64,000 bases of DNA from Peribacillus loiseleuriae (GTDB lineage Bacteria; Bacillota; Bacilli; Bacillales; DSM-1321), in NCBI RefSeq assembly GCF_001183985.1, contig NZ_LFZW01000001.1:2588065-2652064 (forward strand), written 5' to 3'. This document shows positions 8,912 to 17,226 of this stretch, in pieces. The number at the start of each line of letters is the position of its first letter. The stretch's first letter is position 1. Position numbers and translations under genes: made by a program. The notes beneath the pieces were generated by a model. The model had not been told where the DNA came from. It saw only the letters and a program-made list of their open reading frames with translations, and ran no database searches.

Positions 8912-8932
8912 TTGATAATGATAATCATTTAC
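8912..8932 (-). promoter_or_regulatory. Fur box
   Basis: TGATAATGATAATCATTTA matches the classical GATAATGATAATCATTATC iron box at nearly every position. It lies about 50-70 bp upstream of the chosen TTG start. Confidence 0.85.
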
Positions 8933-9111
8933 AATTAAAATAATAGTATTCTTCTAACCCAATGTCAATACCTATTAAACCCAACTGTAATCTGAAACCT
9001 TCAAATGGCGATTTGGCGATATGATACGGTTCTCCGCAGTATCTCTAAATGAGGGGGCTCTTTTTTGCTATAATCGCATTAAAATTACTAAGGAGATTAC
9101 TTTATGCATAT

Positions 9112-9579
9112 ATGAGCTGTTTACAAGTAATAGGTGGGGAATATTTGACGCTTACTTATAAAAAATATATAAATGATTTACCACAGCTCGATGAAATGGA
9201 CAACCGGAAACTAGCTGAAATGGGAATCTCTTTCGATCAAAGTTACACTCTTGAACAAGCCAAAACAATGTTGCCATCAAATGTTCACCCTGTGTGGTAC
9301 TGGGTAGATACTTATTCTGATAAGGATAGGTTATCTGATGAACATCCTATGCCAGAATCAGCTAAGTATGATATACGGTTTTGGTCCAGGTATTGATAAC
9401 GGTAATGTGAACGAGAAGTACTTTTTATCTTCGTAAGAAAGGAAAAAGAGAAACCAGTAAAAAACGATGTAAAGATACTCGGTGTTGTTGTAACTGGAAC
9501 AGCAGAAAACTTAAAAATCTTAAAAGAACAAAATTATATAAAATCAGCTACATTAGGAGTTGTGGCAAATAAATATTAG
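9112..9579 (+). pseudogene. anti-sigma factor C-terminal (Sigma_reg_C-like) domain, frameshifted
   Basis: The frame from about 9112 reads LQVIGGEYLTLTYKKYINDL, then DEMDNRKLAEMGISFDQSYT and WYWVDTYSDKD. After a shift near 9365 it continues YGFGPGIDNGNVNEKYF. After another break it continues VKILGVVVTGTAENLKIL and ATLGVVANKY, ending with TAG at 9577-9579. This is the C-terminal sensor/regulator domain found in Bacillus membrane anti-sigma factors. The cytoplasmic and transmembrane N-terminus is absent. No ECF sigma gene is nearby. Confidence 0.6.
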
Positions 9580-9681
9580 CAAGTTGAGGACTGCTCATAA
9601 GAAGGCTATTTTAATCATTTTTTGTACTGTATACGATATACAAATCTTTTTAACATAAAGTCTCTTATAGGCAATAAAAAA

Positions 9682-9778
9682 GGGTCTTCGATTTGTTATT
9701 ATCCCCTTATAGAAACAGTATAATCCTTTCTTTTTACTGTCCACTATAAGGGGGTAATAACAGTTGGAAGATCCTTTT
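9682..9778. terminator. large inverted repeat / bidirectional terminator-like structure
   Basis: GGGTCTTCGATTTGTTATTA... at 9682-9712 pairs with the inverse near 9744-9776 (CTATAAGGGGGTAATAAC ... GGAAGATCC), followed by TTTT. The arm match is about 27 of 31. It separates the anti-sigma remnant from the NUDIX gene. The rest of 9580-9875 shows no gene. Confidence 0.5.
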
Positions 9779-9802
9779 AGCTGCTTGTTAAATTAAAGCG
9801 CC
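9763..9802. repeat. 40-bp direct repeat, copy A
   Basis: It is identical at 38 of 40 positions to 16344-16383, starting GTTGGAAGATCCTTTTAGCT and ending AATTAAAGCGCC. Both copies follow a hairpin that carries GAAGATCC. Confidence 0.8.
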
Positions 9803-9875
9803 TGATTGCTGAAGATTATTTCTAGTTAAATTAGTATAAAAAAGAGTATTTCACCTTAAAGAAACGCCCCTTTAC

Positions 9876-10514
9876 TTAAGAGGTTTCTATCTGTTTAATA
9901 TGTTCTTTTATTTTTTGGATAATTGCTTTATAAAATGAAATTTGATGTGGTACGAATTTATTCCTTCCCACATATTCTTCAATCAAGGTCTTATTACCAT
10001 CTTTATTTATTTCAAATCCCTTTATTTCAATTGTTTCTCTTTCACCTAACCAAAGTTTTGTAAAGTCGTTAAATTCTGCTTTCACAATACCTGAAACTTC
10101 TTCTACTTGAAGTGTAAAGTCATCAAATGTATTCTCACTCTTATATAAAAAAACGTTTGCTAATTCCTTATCAATAAAGTTTTCTTTAATTACACAATAA
10201 TCAAATACTCCGAACGATACTAATTCATCAAAAGGGACATCAATTCCAATTTCCTCCTTTATTTCCCTTACACCATCCCTAACCGTTTCATCAGCCAGTA
10301 AATGTCCAGCAGCAGTAATATCCAAAAGATTTGGATAGTCTTTTTTTATATCACTACGAAGCTGTAGATAGATATAATCTATTCCTTTTTCATTGCTGAC
10401 GAACCAGCAATGAAACGCTTCATGCCAATATCCAATTCTATGTACATCCTTACGGGAAGAAACACCTATTTGGTTTCTGTCTTCGTCAAAAATTTTTAAT
10501 TGTTCATCTTCCAT
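9876..10514 (-). CDS. NUDIX hydrolase (isopentenyl-diphosphate-isomerase-like subgroup)
   Basis: The 212-aa cytosolic protein carries a complete NUDIX box, GHLLADETVRDGVREIKEEI (residues ~76-95 and following), with the REXXEE metal-binding helix. The N-terminus EQLKIFDEDRNQIGVSSRKD and HRIGYWHEAFHCWF is typical of the YfcD / IDI-like branch, which hydrolyses nucleoside-diphosphate-linked substrates of mostly unknown identity. The RBS GGGG precedes ATG. It appears to be monocistronic. Substrate unknown. Confidence 0.85.
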   Translation of the reverse strand: MEDEQLKIFDEDRNQIGVSSRKDVHRIGYWHEAFHCWFVSNEKGIDYIYLQLRSDIKKDYPNLLDITAAGHLLADETVRDGVREIKEEIGIDVPFDELVSFGVFDYCVIKENFIDKELANVFLYKSENTFDDFTLQVEEVSGIVKAEFNDFTKLWLGERETIEIKGFEINKDGNKTLIEEYVGRNKFVPHQISFYKAIIQKIKEHIKQIETS

Positions 10515-10714
10515 ACTTTATATCCCCTTTCATGAAGGTACCAATATTTTCCATTTATGTTACCATAAACTCCCCACTGTTCTGTAAAATCCCCTCATAC
10601 AAAAGAGGCTCCTTTAAAGTACGCCCGATTACGGTGAAGATCGTTGTTCGTTAATGATCACCTCAATTTCATAAGTGATCTTCGATTAAAGTGGTTGAAA
10701 AATGAAACCAAAAT

Positions 10715-11017
10715 TTATTCAGAATAGAACCAAGGGATAACTGGTGGGATTCCTGCTTCAGGTAAAAGATAAACAAAGACGAAATACAAACAAATTAATA
10801 CACCAAAAAAAGAAACCAAAATAGAAAGTAAAGGTTTGACTCTTTTTATAATTCCATATATTCCACTAACAAAGCTGGCTAAGCCAAGGAATAGCTCGAA
10901 AAATGCCACTGGATATACGAATAAATGTTCCATTATAGAAATTCTAATATTGTTAAAGATAGAAATAACCGAGATAAATAAGACTTGTAAAATTAATCCC
11001 CATACAGGAATACTCAA
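10715..11017 (-). CDS. small integral membrane protein, unknown
   Basis: The 100-aa hydrophobic product has three or four predicted membrane segments (around LILQVLFISVISIF, FVYPVAFFELFLGLASFVS and LLSILVSFFGVLICLYFVFV). It starts with TTG at 11015-11017 after a modest GGGTGGCGG. An internal ATG at MEHLFVYP is an alternative. No family was recognised. The coding potential looks real, but start and function are uncertain. Confidence 0.5.
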   Translation of the reverse strand: MSIPVWGLILQVLFISVISIFNNIRISIMEHLFVYPVAFFELFLGLASFVSGIYGIIKRVKPLLSILVSFFGVLICLYFVFVYLLPEAGIPPVIPWFYSE

Positions 11018-11121
11018 TTAAAGCCGCCACCCTAACTTACAAAATTTCATACAAATTATAACAAAAAACAATCATAAAATAGCATGATGGCGAATGCCAT
11101 CTATAAAACACCTCAAAAACC

Positions 11122-11150
11122 CGGTCCGAAAAAGTGCATTTTTCGGACCG
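11122..11150. terminator. perfect 12-bp hairpin
   Basis: CGGTCCGAAAAA / TTTTTCGGACCG around GTGCA. It could be a terminator for a neighbouring transcript or an operator. The flanks (11040-11121 and 11151-11364) show no gene. Confidence 0.45.
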
Positions 11151-11364
11151 ATTTAACCCTAAACTCATTTACCTTCTAAAATATATGGTTAATTGCTGCT
11201 CTTCCTCAACAATATGGTCCGTTTTCTGAATAAGGTTTCTAAGGAACACATGAATGCTCTATACAAATCTAGCTAACATAAAGTTAATTTTCGGAACTTC
11301 CGAAATATACCCCCCTTGGTGGTCAAAGGGTTCCGAATGGTCCATTTTTATCGTTTATACATGA

Positions 11365-11400
11365 TTTTATACATTGTTGATGAATCAACAATGTATAAAA
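11365..11400. repeat. perfect 16-bp inverted repeat
   Basis: TTTTATACATTGTTGA (11365-11380), a TGAA spacer, and the exact reverse complement (11385-11400). It lies 30 bp from the end of the group II intron. It could be a protein-binding or recombination site, or a terminator. Confidence 0.6.
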
Positions 11401-11429
11401 AAGTGGTGTTTCATGCAAATTCTTCTTTC

Positions 11430-12116
11430 ACTAGTCGAGTAGAAGGGAACCTCTCTACCTTGCGGTAGATTGTGTTCCTCCCCCCTCACAGAACCGTGCT
11501 TGCGCTATTTACGCACACGGCTCCTCCAGTCACCATTCACAAAATATAGCTAATCTCTTTCGCTCAGATTTTGCTAATTCTGCTATCCTTAATAGTTTTG
11601 TGTCCATTTATTATCCCTACCTCTGCGTGTAGTAAATGTGCCCCTAGTAAGGGTGATAACTTGGTAGCAGCCTTTCCTCCATCGGCATTACCCAACTTCA
11701 TTGGTACTACGCTGCTATCCGACTCCCTACAATGGCATTTGGCTTCCTTGCTTATTATCGCTTGTACACCATACTCTTCTATAAGAAGAAAAGACCGGTA
11801 GGGTCTCCCGAGTTGCCGTATCATATCAATGTGTGACGTGCCAAGGTCTCTGACTCCAGAGAGGTTCTATCCTTCTTGCCTTTAACGATGGATAAAATGT
11901 AGCTTTCTGCTGTGCTTAAGGCATCAGCCCTCTCGATTTACTAACATTATGGAGCTCAATCCCTTCAACCATTTGGCTTTCGGCCCGCCACCTAACTGTC
12001 TACGCTTAAAGGCTAATGTTACCATTAGCCCTCCAAGACTCGCTACGAGTGAATGGCTAGTTCTTTCTCGACGGGAATCCCACCCGCTATATGATACGAC
12101 CTAGGCTCGGCCGCAC
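11430..12116 (-). mobile_element. ORF-less group II intron, copy 1
   Basis: On the minus strand the element opens with GTGCGGCCGAGCC, the GUGYG 5' splice consensus. Near its end it carries a domain V hairpin (GAGCCGTGTGCG ... CGCAAGCACGGTTC), followed by a domain VI-like stem in GAGGGGGGAGGAACACAATC, and ends near ACTCGACTAGT. The 687-nt length leaves no room for the usual ~1.2-kb reverse transcriptase/maturase gene. The short open frame inside (MIRQLGRPYRSFLLIEEYGV...) is folded intron RNA, not a protein. A 688-nt copy at 55064-55751 differs at only a handful of positions. Splicing or mobility would need a maturase supplied in trans. Confidence 0.88.
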
Positions 12117-12141
12117 AAGCACTCATTAGTTGAATAAAAAT

Positions 12142-12573
12142 TTAATTTCTATTGTCTAAATATCCTATACATTCACTTTCACTATGATTGGTTTTCTCCG
12201 TTGTCATATATCCATATGTATTTTTAGCAATCAAGGTTTCTTTCTCACAAAACTGCACAACGTTTTTCTCCTTTTTTGTTAAACCATATAAATATTCCAA
12301 TTGAGGTTCATCCTTAAAAATCACCTCATAGTGTTCATGATAAACACTGTGATTGACCCCGTGTTTTGGCGCTATTCTTTGTTGCTTTACTATATCTTCA
12401 CCCGTGTACCCCAATTGCTCCAAATGAGCTGGAATATGCTTATTAACTAGATAATTATGATAAGGATTTCCATTATTAAGAAGATACATCGTAATAAAGA
12501 GAAACGAGACTATTCCTATGAGAATAATACCTAAAATTATGTTTAAAACATTTTTTTTGGTTAACAAACCCAT
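12142..12573 (-). CDS. DUF3139 domain protein
   Basis: The 143-aa protein has one N-terminal membrane anchor (ILGIILIGIVSFLFITMYLL, residues ~12-31) and an extracytoplasmic domain of the DUF3139 type (HIPAHLEQLGYTGEDIVKQ, HEHYEVIFKDEPQLEYLYG). The function of the family is unknown. The RBS AAGGGG precedes ATG. The intron copy ends 25 bp from its stop codon. Confidence 0.8.
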   Translation of the reverse strand: MGLLTKKNVLNIILGIILIGIVSFLFITMYLLNNGNPYHNYLVNKHIPAHLEQLGYTGEDIVKQQRIAPKHGVNHSVYHEHYEVIFKDEPQLEYLYGLTKKEKNVVQFCEKETLIAKNTYGYMTTEKTNHSESECIGYLDNRN

Positions 12574-12656
12574 AACACCCCTTCTTTTTCATCACTTCAC
12601 CATAACAAGACTATTGAAGTATCCTGCACCTTTAGTGGAAAAAGGATTTTTTCCGA

Positions 12657-12750
12657 ACGTATGACATTGTATATTTTCGTACATAAAAAAGACCACAATA
12701 GTGTTTTTTACCTAATGTAACTAACACACCTGCTAGCTCAATAAGAAAAT
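12657..12750. repeat. dispersed intergenic repeat, second family, copy 1
   Basis: GTATATTTTCGTACATAAAA, GACCAC and GCTAGCTCAATAAG recur at 16175-16273 (GTATATTTACGTACATTGAA, GACCACC, TTAGCTTAATAAG) and partly at 13668-13712. No protein frame was found. Confidence 0.5.
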
Positions 12751-12760
12751 CAAATAATTA

Positions 12761-13591
12761 CTAGACAATAAATTTAGTAAACCACGCTATATATTCTGCT
12801 CCTGGAATAAAAAATAATTGGGCGAGTATCGTTCCTAGTAAACGAGAAGTAATCATCATAAGGGATACCCCCTTGAGTTTATCGTAACTTCCCTTTTGAT
12901 TTATTACGTCATCGGCAAGAATAGATATTTTAGGGTCAATAAAGATTATTAGTAAAATAGTAGCTATACCATTAATAAGACCCGAAGCCATAATAGCTGT
13001 AGATGCTCTTTCGGGAGCTAATAATGCTGCATATAAAGCAGATAAGACTCCAATTGTATAGATTGCAGTTATTACCATGTTAATGATAAACAATCTTATC
13101 GGAATATCTTTCAATCTAAAATCCTTTAAGTAAGACAGCCTTGGTAAATGAATGTGTTTTACTCCACGCTTTATGTATTCAAGAGTTAATCCTTTTTTTA
13201 TCAAAGAGGGAATTGAACCTCTTTCTTCAGATAAATGAATAATCGCTCTTGAAAATATTGCAATAAATGTAGGAAGCAAGAGAATTCCTATTATTGTTCC
13301 CAGTGTGGATGAGCAAATAATGACTCTATATTGATTTTCTACAAACTCTAAAGTATTTACTTTAGGAGCATTATCAATAAGGCTCCCTGTAAAAGGTTGT
13401 TGCATCATATTTGCTAGTCGGGAGACCATAACCATCAAATTAAATAAAGATAAAGCTGAAGCTAACAATCTTACTCTTGCACCAGATAATCTGACGGCAT
13501 AGGCAAGTGTTTCGATCGAGTGGATTATAAATATAAATAGTGATATAAGTATTAACTTTTCTGTAAATAGTCCCAAAATAAAATTACCCAC
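12761..13591 (-). CDS. amj: Amj-type lipid II flippase (YdaH family)
   Basis: The 276-aa polytopic membrane protein matches the Amj/YdaH family, which can replace MurJ as lipid II flippase in B. subtilis (established knowledge). Evidence is the N-terminal IIHSIETLAYAVRLSGARVR, the central LPRLSYLKDFRLKDIPIRLF and several hydrophobic segments, including a C-terminal one near FIPGAEYIAWF. The track-defined start is GTG at 13591 with a poor RBS. In B. subtilis the gene is induced by envelope stress; no such promoter was recognised here. Confidence 0.8.
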   Translation of the reverse strand: MGNFILGLFTEKLILISLFIFIIHSIETLAYAVRLSGARVRLLASALSLFNLMVMVSRLANMMQQPFTGSLIDNAPKVNTLEFVENQYRVIICSSTLGTIIGILLLPTFIAIFSRAIIHLSEERGSIPSLIKKGLTLEYIKRGVKHIHLPRLSYLKDFRLKDIPIRLFIINMVITAIYTIGVLSALYAALLAPERASTAIMASGLINGIATILLIIFIDPKISILADDVINQKGSYDKLKGVSLMMITSRLLGTILAQLFFIPGAEYIAWFTKFIV

Positions 13592-13786
13592 TTTAGTATT
13601 TTTATAATAATTTTACCATGTTTTTCCGTAAATTTCTTTATGCAACTATCCTGCACCGCTGATTAAAGGATGGTCTGAATATATGATTTTAGTTATTTTC
13701 GTACATTCAGAAGAGTGGTTTAATCCATTTAATATTGTCTTAAGACAATTAACATAATTGATCTTACCGAAAACAGTAAAAAGAAA

Positions 13787-13828
13787 AAATCCATTTATTT
13801 GATCAACCAAAACCAAATAAGTGGATTT
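13787..13828 (-). terminator. terminator of the ars operon
   Basis: The arms AAATCCATTTATTTG (13787-13801) and CAAATAAGTGGATTT (13814-13828) form a near-perfect stem. On the minus strand a T-rich run follows, about 50 bp downstream of the arsC stop. The 13592-13786 stretch otherwise holds only repeat-like DNA. Confidence 0.8.
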
Positions 13829-13875
13829 CAAATAAATATAACCCGTCTTATATTCATTGTTCGTTTTTCTTACCT

Positions 13876-14307
13876 TTAGCTTATTAACGATGAAGTTGTT
13901 TCAGCAAAATGTTTGATTTTGTCACCTATTTCATCGCGAACCCGTTGGAAAAATGCCCATTTTTCTTCATCCGTTCCTTTAGCTTTTGCAGGGTCATCAA
14001 AACCCCAATGTTCACGTTTCACATTATGTGGTGTCATCGGACATTTATCAGCCGCATCACCACATAATGTTACAACTAAATCAGCATTATTTAAAATTTC
14101 TGGGTCAATAATATCGGATGTTTGATTTGATATATCCATTCCTACTTCGTTCATGGCTTTTACTGCATTAGGATTCAGTCCGTGCGCCTCAATTCCAGCA
14201 CTTCGAACCTCCCAATCATTGCCTAAATGCTTTTTAGCCCAACCTTCAGCCATTTGGCTCCGGCAAGAGTTTCCTGTACATAAGAAATAGATAGTTTTTT
14301 TAGACAT
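13876..14307 (-). CDS. arsC: arsenate reductase, thioredoxin-coupled
   Basis: The 143-aa enzyme reduces arsenate to arsenite in the cytosol. It has the LMW-phosphatase-like fold, with P-loop Cys10 ([17 protein letters not shown]) and the redox pair Cys82 and Cys89 ([13 protein letters not shown]) that relay the disulfide to thioredoxin. [17 protein letters not shown] is a hallmark of Bacillus-type ArsC. The RBS AAAGGAG precedes ATG. It is the last gene of arsR-arsB-arsC. Confidence 0.95.
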   Translation of the reverse strand: MSKKTIYFLCTGNSCRSQMAEGWAKKHLGNDWEVRSAGIEAHGLNPNAVKAMNEVGMDISNQTSDIIDPEILNNADLVVTLCGDAADKCPMTPHNVKREHWGFDDPAKAKGTDEEKWAFFQRVRDEIGDKIKHFAETTSSLIS

Positions 14308-14345
14308 AGTAATGAATCTCCTTTTACTGTTAATTTAATTATTGA

Positions 14346-15641
14346 TTACACTATAAGTAACCACAGATATAGTCCTAATAAGGTTATAAACAATACTGGT
14401 AATGTTAAAAAAATTCCTGTTTTAAAATAGGTACCCCAGGATATTTTTACACCTTTTTGTGAAAGTACATGCAACCACAATAACGTTGCTAAAGAACCGA
14501 TAGGGGTTATTTTAGGTCCTAAATCGGAACCAATTACATTTGCATAGATAAGAGCTTCTTTAATTGTTCCAGTTGCTGATGTATCTGATATTGCCAAAGC
14601 ATCAATCATTACCGTTGGCATGTTATTCATAAGGGAAGAAAGAATTGCAGCCAGGAACCCCATCGTCATTGTTGCAGCAAATACACCTTTATCAACCCCA
14701 ATTTGAATCACATCTGCAAGTAAGTTAGTAAGCCCTGCATTACGAAGACCATAGACAACAACATACATCCCAATTGAGAAAAAGACGATTGCCCAAGGGG
14801 CTCCCTTAAGAATTTGTTTAGTATTAACTACTGAACTACGTCTCGCCATTAATAAGAAGAAAATAGCAATTATACTAGCGATAATAGATACCGGGATATT
14901 CAAAAAATCACTGGCAAAGTATCCAATTAACAATACACCGAGTATAATCCATGATAAATGAAACATTTTGTCATCACGAATCGCTTCAACCGGTTTCTTT
15001 AGTTGAGTTAAGTCATATTGTTTCGGAATGTTTCTTCTGAAATATAAGTACAAAACAAGAATAGTAGCAACTAAAGAGAAGATGTTCGGAACTATCATCC
15101 GGGAAGCAAATTCACTAAAACCAATACCGAAAAAATCTGCGGAAACGATGTTTACCAAGTTACTAACGACTAAAGGCAATGAAGTAGTGTCAGCAATAAA
15201 ACCACTGGCGATGATAAAGGGAAAAACCATTTTTTCATCTAATTTCAACGCTCTTACCATTGCAAGAACAATGGGTGTTAAGATGAGTGCAGCCCCATCA
15301 TTTGCGAAAAATGCTGCCACGATTGCTCCCAATATGGATACATAGACAAACATTTTTACTCCGTTTCCCTTTGCTACTCTTGCCATATGTAGAGCAGCCC
15401 ATTCGAAAAAGCCTATTTCATCAAGAATAAGTGAAACAATGATAATAGCTATAAATGCAAGGGTTGCATTCCACACAATCCCAGTTACATTCCAAACATC
15501 ATGTAGATCAACTACTCCAACGATAAGTGCTAAAATAGCTCCACCACAAGCAGACCAACCAATGGATAAATTTTTTGGCTGCCATATTACAAGTACAAGC
15601 GTCACCAAAAAGATGACAGATGCTAAAACCGGTTGTAACAC
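14346..15641 (-). CDS. arsB: arsenite efflux membrane protein ArsB
   Basis: The 431-aa integral membrane protein (about a dozen hydrophobic segments) exports arsenite/antimonite. Diagnostic stretches are [40 protein letters not shown] and [15 protein letters not shown]. The start is GTG at 15639-15641 with GGAGG 8 nt upstream. It lies 13 bp after arsR and 38 bp before arsC, in one transcription unit. No ArsA ATPase gene is present, so export would be driven by proton motive force. Confidence 0.93.
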   Translation of the reverse strand: MLQPVLASVIFLVTLVLVIWQPKNLSIGWSACGGAILALIVGVVDLHDVWNVTGIVWNATLAFIAIIIVSLILDEIGFFEWAALHMARVAKGNGVKMFVYVSILGAIVAAFFANDGAALILTPIVLAMVRALKLDEKMVFPFIIASGFIADTTSLPLVVSNLVNIVSADFFGIGFSEFASRMIVPNIFSLVATILVLYLYFRRNIPKQYDLTQLKKPVEAIRDDKMFHLSWIILGVLLIGYFASDFLNIPVSIIASIIAIFFLLMARRSSVVNTKQILKGAPWAIVFFSIGMYVVVYGLRNAGLTNLLADVIQIGVDKGVFAATMTMGFLAAILSSLMNNMPTVMIDALAISDTSATGTIKEALIYANVIGSDLGPKITPIGSLATLLWLHVLSQKGVKISWGTYFKTGIFLTLPVLFITLLGLYLWLLIV

Positions 15642-15654
15642 AATCTAACCTCCA

Positions 15655-15993
15655 TTAATTACACGATATTTTTAATCCTTGTTGTTCTAACCAGATGAGC
15701 TTCTCTTTTTGGTCCGGGATATGATTTAAAATATCCTGGATTAATGAAAAATAAGTAGTTTCACGGTTCAGTGAGTAGATAACCCACTGTCCTTTTTTTT
15801 GTTCAGTTACTAATCCAACATCTTTTAATTTCCGTAAATGCTGACTTATAGCTGGTTGAGACATTTTAAAAATATCGACGAACTCACAAACGCAACAGTC
15901 ATTAATTAAAAGGAGCCCCATCATAGAAAGTCTAGTTTCATTACCTAAGAGATTTAATATTTTAGCAGTTCCCTCTATCGATTCTTTTCCCAT
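15655..15993 (-). CDS. arsR: ArsR-family arsenic-responsive repressor
   Basis: The 112-aa winged-helix repressor is read from the ATG at 15991-15993, which has AGGGGTG upstream. The longer frame to 16044 would run into the operator. The HTH is MSQPAISQHLRKLKDVGLV, followed by the wing KKGQWVIYSL. The metalloid-sensing Cys cluster is in INDCCVCEFVDIF, matching the ELCVCDL-type site. It heads the arsRBC operon and should repress it until arsenite binds. Confidence 0.93.
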   Translation of the reverse strand: MGKESIEGTAKILNLLGNETRLSMMGLLLINDCCVCEFVDIFKMSQPAISQHLRKLKDVGLVTEQKKGQWVIYSLNRETTYFSLIQDILNHIPDQKEKLIWLEQQGLKISCN

Positions 15994-16012
15994 TTTCACA
16001 CCCCTAACATAT

Positions 16013-16054
16013 GTATATAAGCAATTAATTATATAATAAATCACTTATATAAAG
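16013..16054 (-). promoter_or_regulatory. candidate ArsR operator
   Basis: ATATAAG ... CTTATAT arms lie about 26 bp apart just upstream of arsR. The AT-rich dyad is typical of ArsR sites, but the exact boundaries are uncertain. Confidence 0.45.
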
Positions 16055-16174
16055 AGAAGCAAGTATAAATTAGGGAAGTAAATATAAGCCCGTTTATATT
16101 TACTGTTGAGGCTTCATTTTTGATAATAAAAAAATGAGATACATCCAGCTCCCGATAGTTCAAGATGGTAAAGT

Positions 16175-16273
16175 GAAAGTATGATTTTGTATATTTACGT
16201 ACATTGAAAAGACCACCAAAAAGGGGCTTTTTCTTGAACTGATGTCACCCATTAGCTTAATAAGCTAGATAAA
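16175..16273. repeat. dispersed intergenic repeat, second family, copy 2
   Basis: It shares GTACATTGAAAAGACCACC and TTAGCTTAATAAG-type blocks with 12657-12750. The rest of 16055-16463 contains only this repeat, a hairpin and the 40-bp repeat copy B. Confidence 0.5.
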
Positions 16274-16334
16274 AAACTCCTCTTATTTTATTTCAAGAAG
16301 AATTTACATAATCACCCTTATGGGTACTGAAAGG

Positions 16335-16359
16335 GGATCTTCGGTTGGAAGATCCTTTT
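16335..16359 (+). terminator. short terminator-like hairpin
   Basis: GGATCTTC (16335-16342) / GAAGATCC (16348-16355) is followed by TTTT. It overlaps copy B of the 40-bp repeat. Confidence 0.55.
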
Positions 16360-16383
16360 AGCTGTTTGTTCAATTAAAGCGCC
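16344..16383. repeat. 40-bp direct repeat, copy B
   Basis: It matches 9763-9802 at 38 of 40 positions. Confidence 0.8.
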
Positions 16384-16463
16384 CTTTAATTGAATACCAA
16401 ATCACATAAATTCATTTTTGTAATTTGGATAAAATAAGAAAAAGCCTATAAGCGAGGTTCCTT

Positions 16464-16859
16464 ATGAAAAAAAGCCTTTTAATATTAATTACCTTCTTGA
16501 CTCTTTTCTCTTATTCTCCCGTCCAAGCCGAAACCGTATCTAAAAATGATATACAGTTGCATGATGACTTGATTTTCATTATGTTTTATCCCTCAATTCA
16601 ACAGGAATTGAAGAAGCAATATGGCGAAATTAAACAAAATTATTGTGGTGAAATAACCCAAATTAAGAAGCTGCCACAAGGCAGTTACTTATTTAATGTC
16701 ACCGTGCAGGTAACAACATTTGAAGGTGCTCACGATCCTCCCAATGATTTAGTGGCGATCACTTTTAGTAATGAAAAATCCATAGAGTGGCAGGCTATTG
16801 ATTTCAAAAGAAGAAGGTTAAAGCCAAATGAAATAACTAAGTGCAGACATCCTTTGTAA
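16464..16859 (+). CDS. DUF3888 domain secreted protein
   Basis: The 131-aa protein has a signal peptide (MKKSLLILITFLTLFSYSP ... VQAE, cleavage about residue 22) and a small extracytoplasmic domain of the DUF3888 type: LHDDLIFIMFYPSIQQELKK, NYCGEITQIKKLPQGSYLF and FEGAHDPPNDLVAITF. Two Cys residues could form a disulfide. The function of the family is unknown. GAGG precedes ATG. Confidence 0.75.
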   Translation: MKKSLLILITFLTLFSYSPVQAETVSKNDIQLHDDLIFIMFYPSIQQELKKQYGEIKQNYCGEITQIKKLPQGSYLFNVTVQVTTFEGAHDPPNDLVAITFSNEKSIEWQAIDFKRRRLKPNEITKCRHPL

Positions 16860-16911
16860 AAGGGGTGTCTTTTTTTTTCAGCTAAATGGCCCTTTAATTG
16901 AACAAGGCCTT

Positions 16912-16946
16912 AAAGGGGTAGAGTCAGGGAAGTGCGGATTTACAAC
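16912..16946 (-). repeat. 35-bp repeat flanking the MFS/ArsR-rhodanese cassette, inverted copy
   Basis: The reverse complement reads GTTGTAAATCCGCACTTCCC and on to TGACTCTACCCCTTTA, matching the direct copies at 19446-19480 and 50219-50252. Confidence 0.75.
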
Positions 16947-17053
16947 GATTAGATTTTGGTACAAGCCTTATGAGACAATATTAAGCCTAATTAATATGTG
17001 AATTAATTGTAAAATGACAATGAAGTTATTTTATTATAAAGCTCAGACAAGCA

Positions 17054-17087
17054 TAACCCCGTTATAAATTTAGGTCGGGGTTAAAAA
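17054..17087. terminator. hairpin with TAACCCCG arms
   Basis: TAACCCCG (17054-17061) / CGGGGTTA (17076-17083), followed by AAAA. It could terminate minus- or plus-strand transcripts. The remainder of 16947-17226 shows AT-rich repeat-like DNA and no gene. Confidence 0.45.
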
Positions 17088-17226
17088 TATAGTTGTTTAA
17101 TATTGATGTAAGATACTTCACTATACTAAAAAATATAACAATAAAGTTGTTTAAAAATCTAAGTTTTATTCCACATTAGCGCTCGATTGTTGAATTAGAA
17201 CTTATCTGCTTAGTTTATGTAAGGTT

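Noticed and set aside
11564..11824. 86-codon minus-strand frame MIRQLGRPYRSFLLIEEYGV... and its twin at 55199-55459
   Set aside because: It lies inside the catalytic RNA of the group II introns and is conserved only because the intron is; no RBS or start context supports translation.
13646..13831. 61-codon minus-strand frame
   Set aside because: It spans the ars terminator and repeat DNA; not coding-like.
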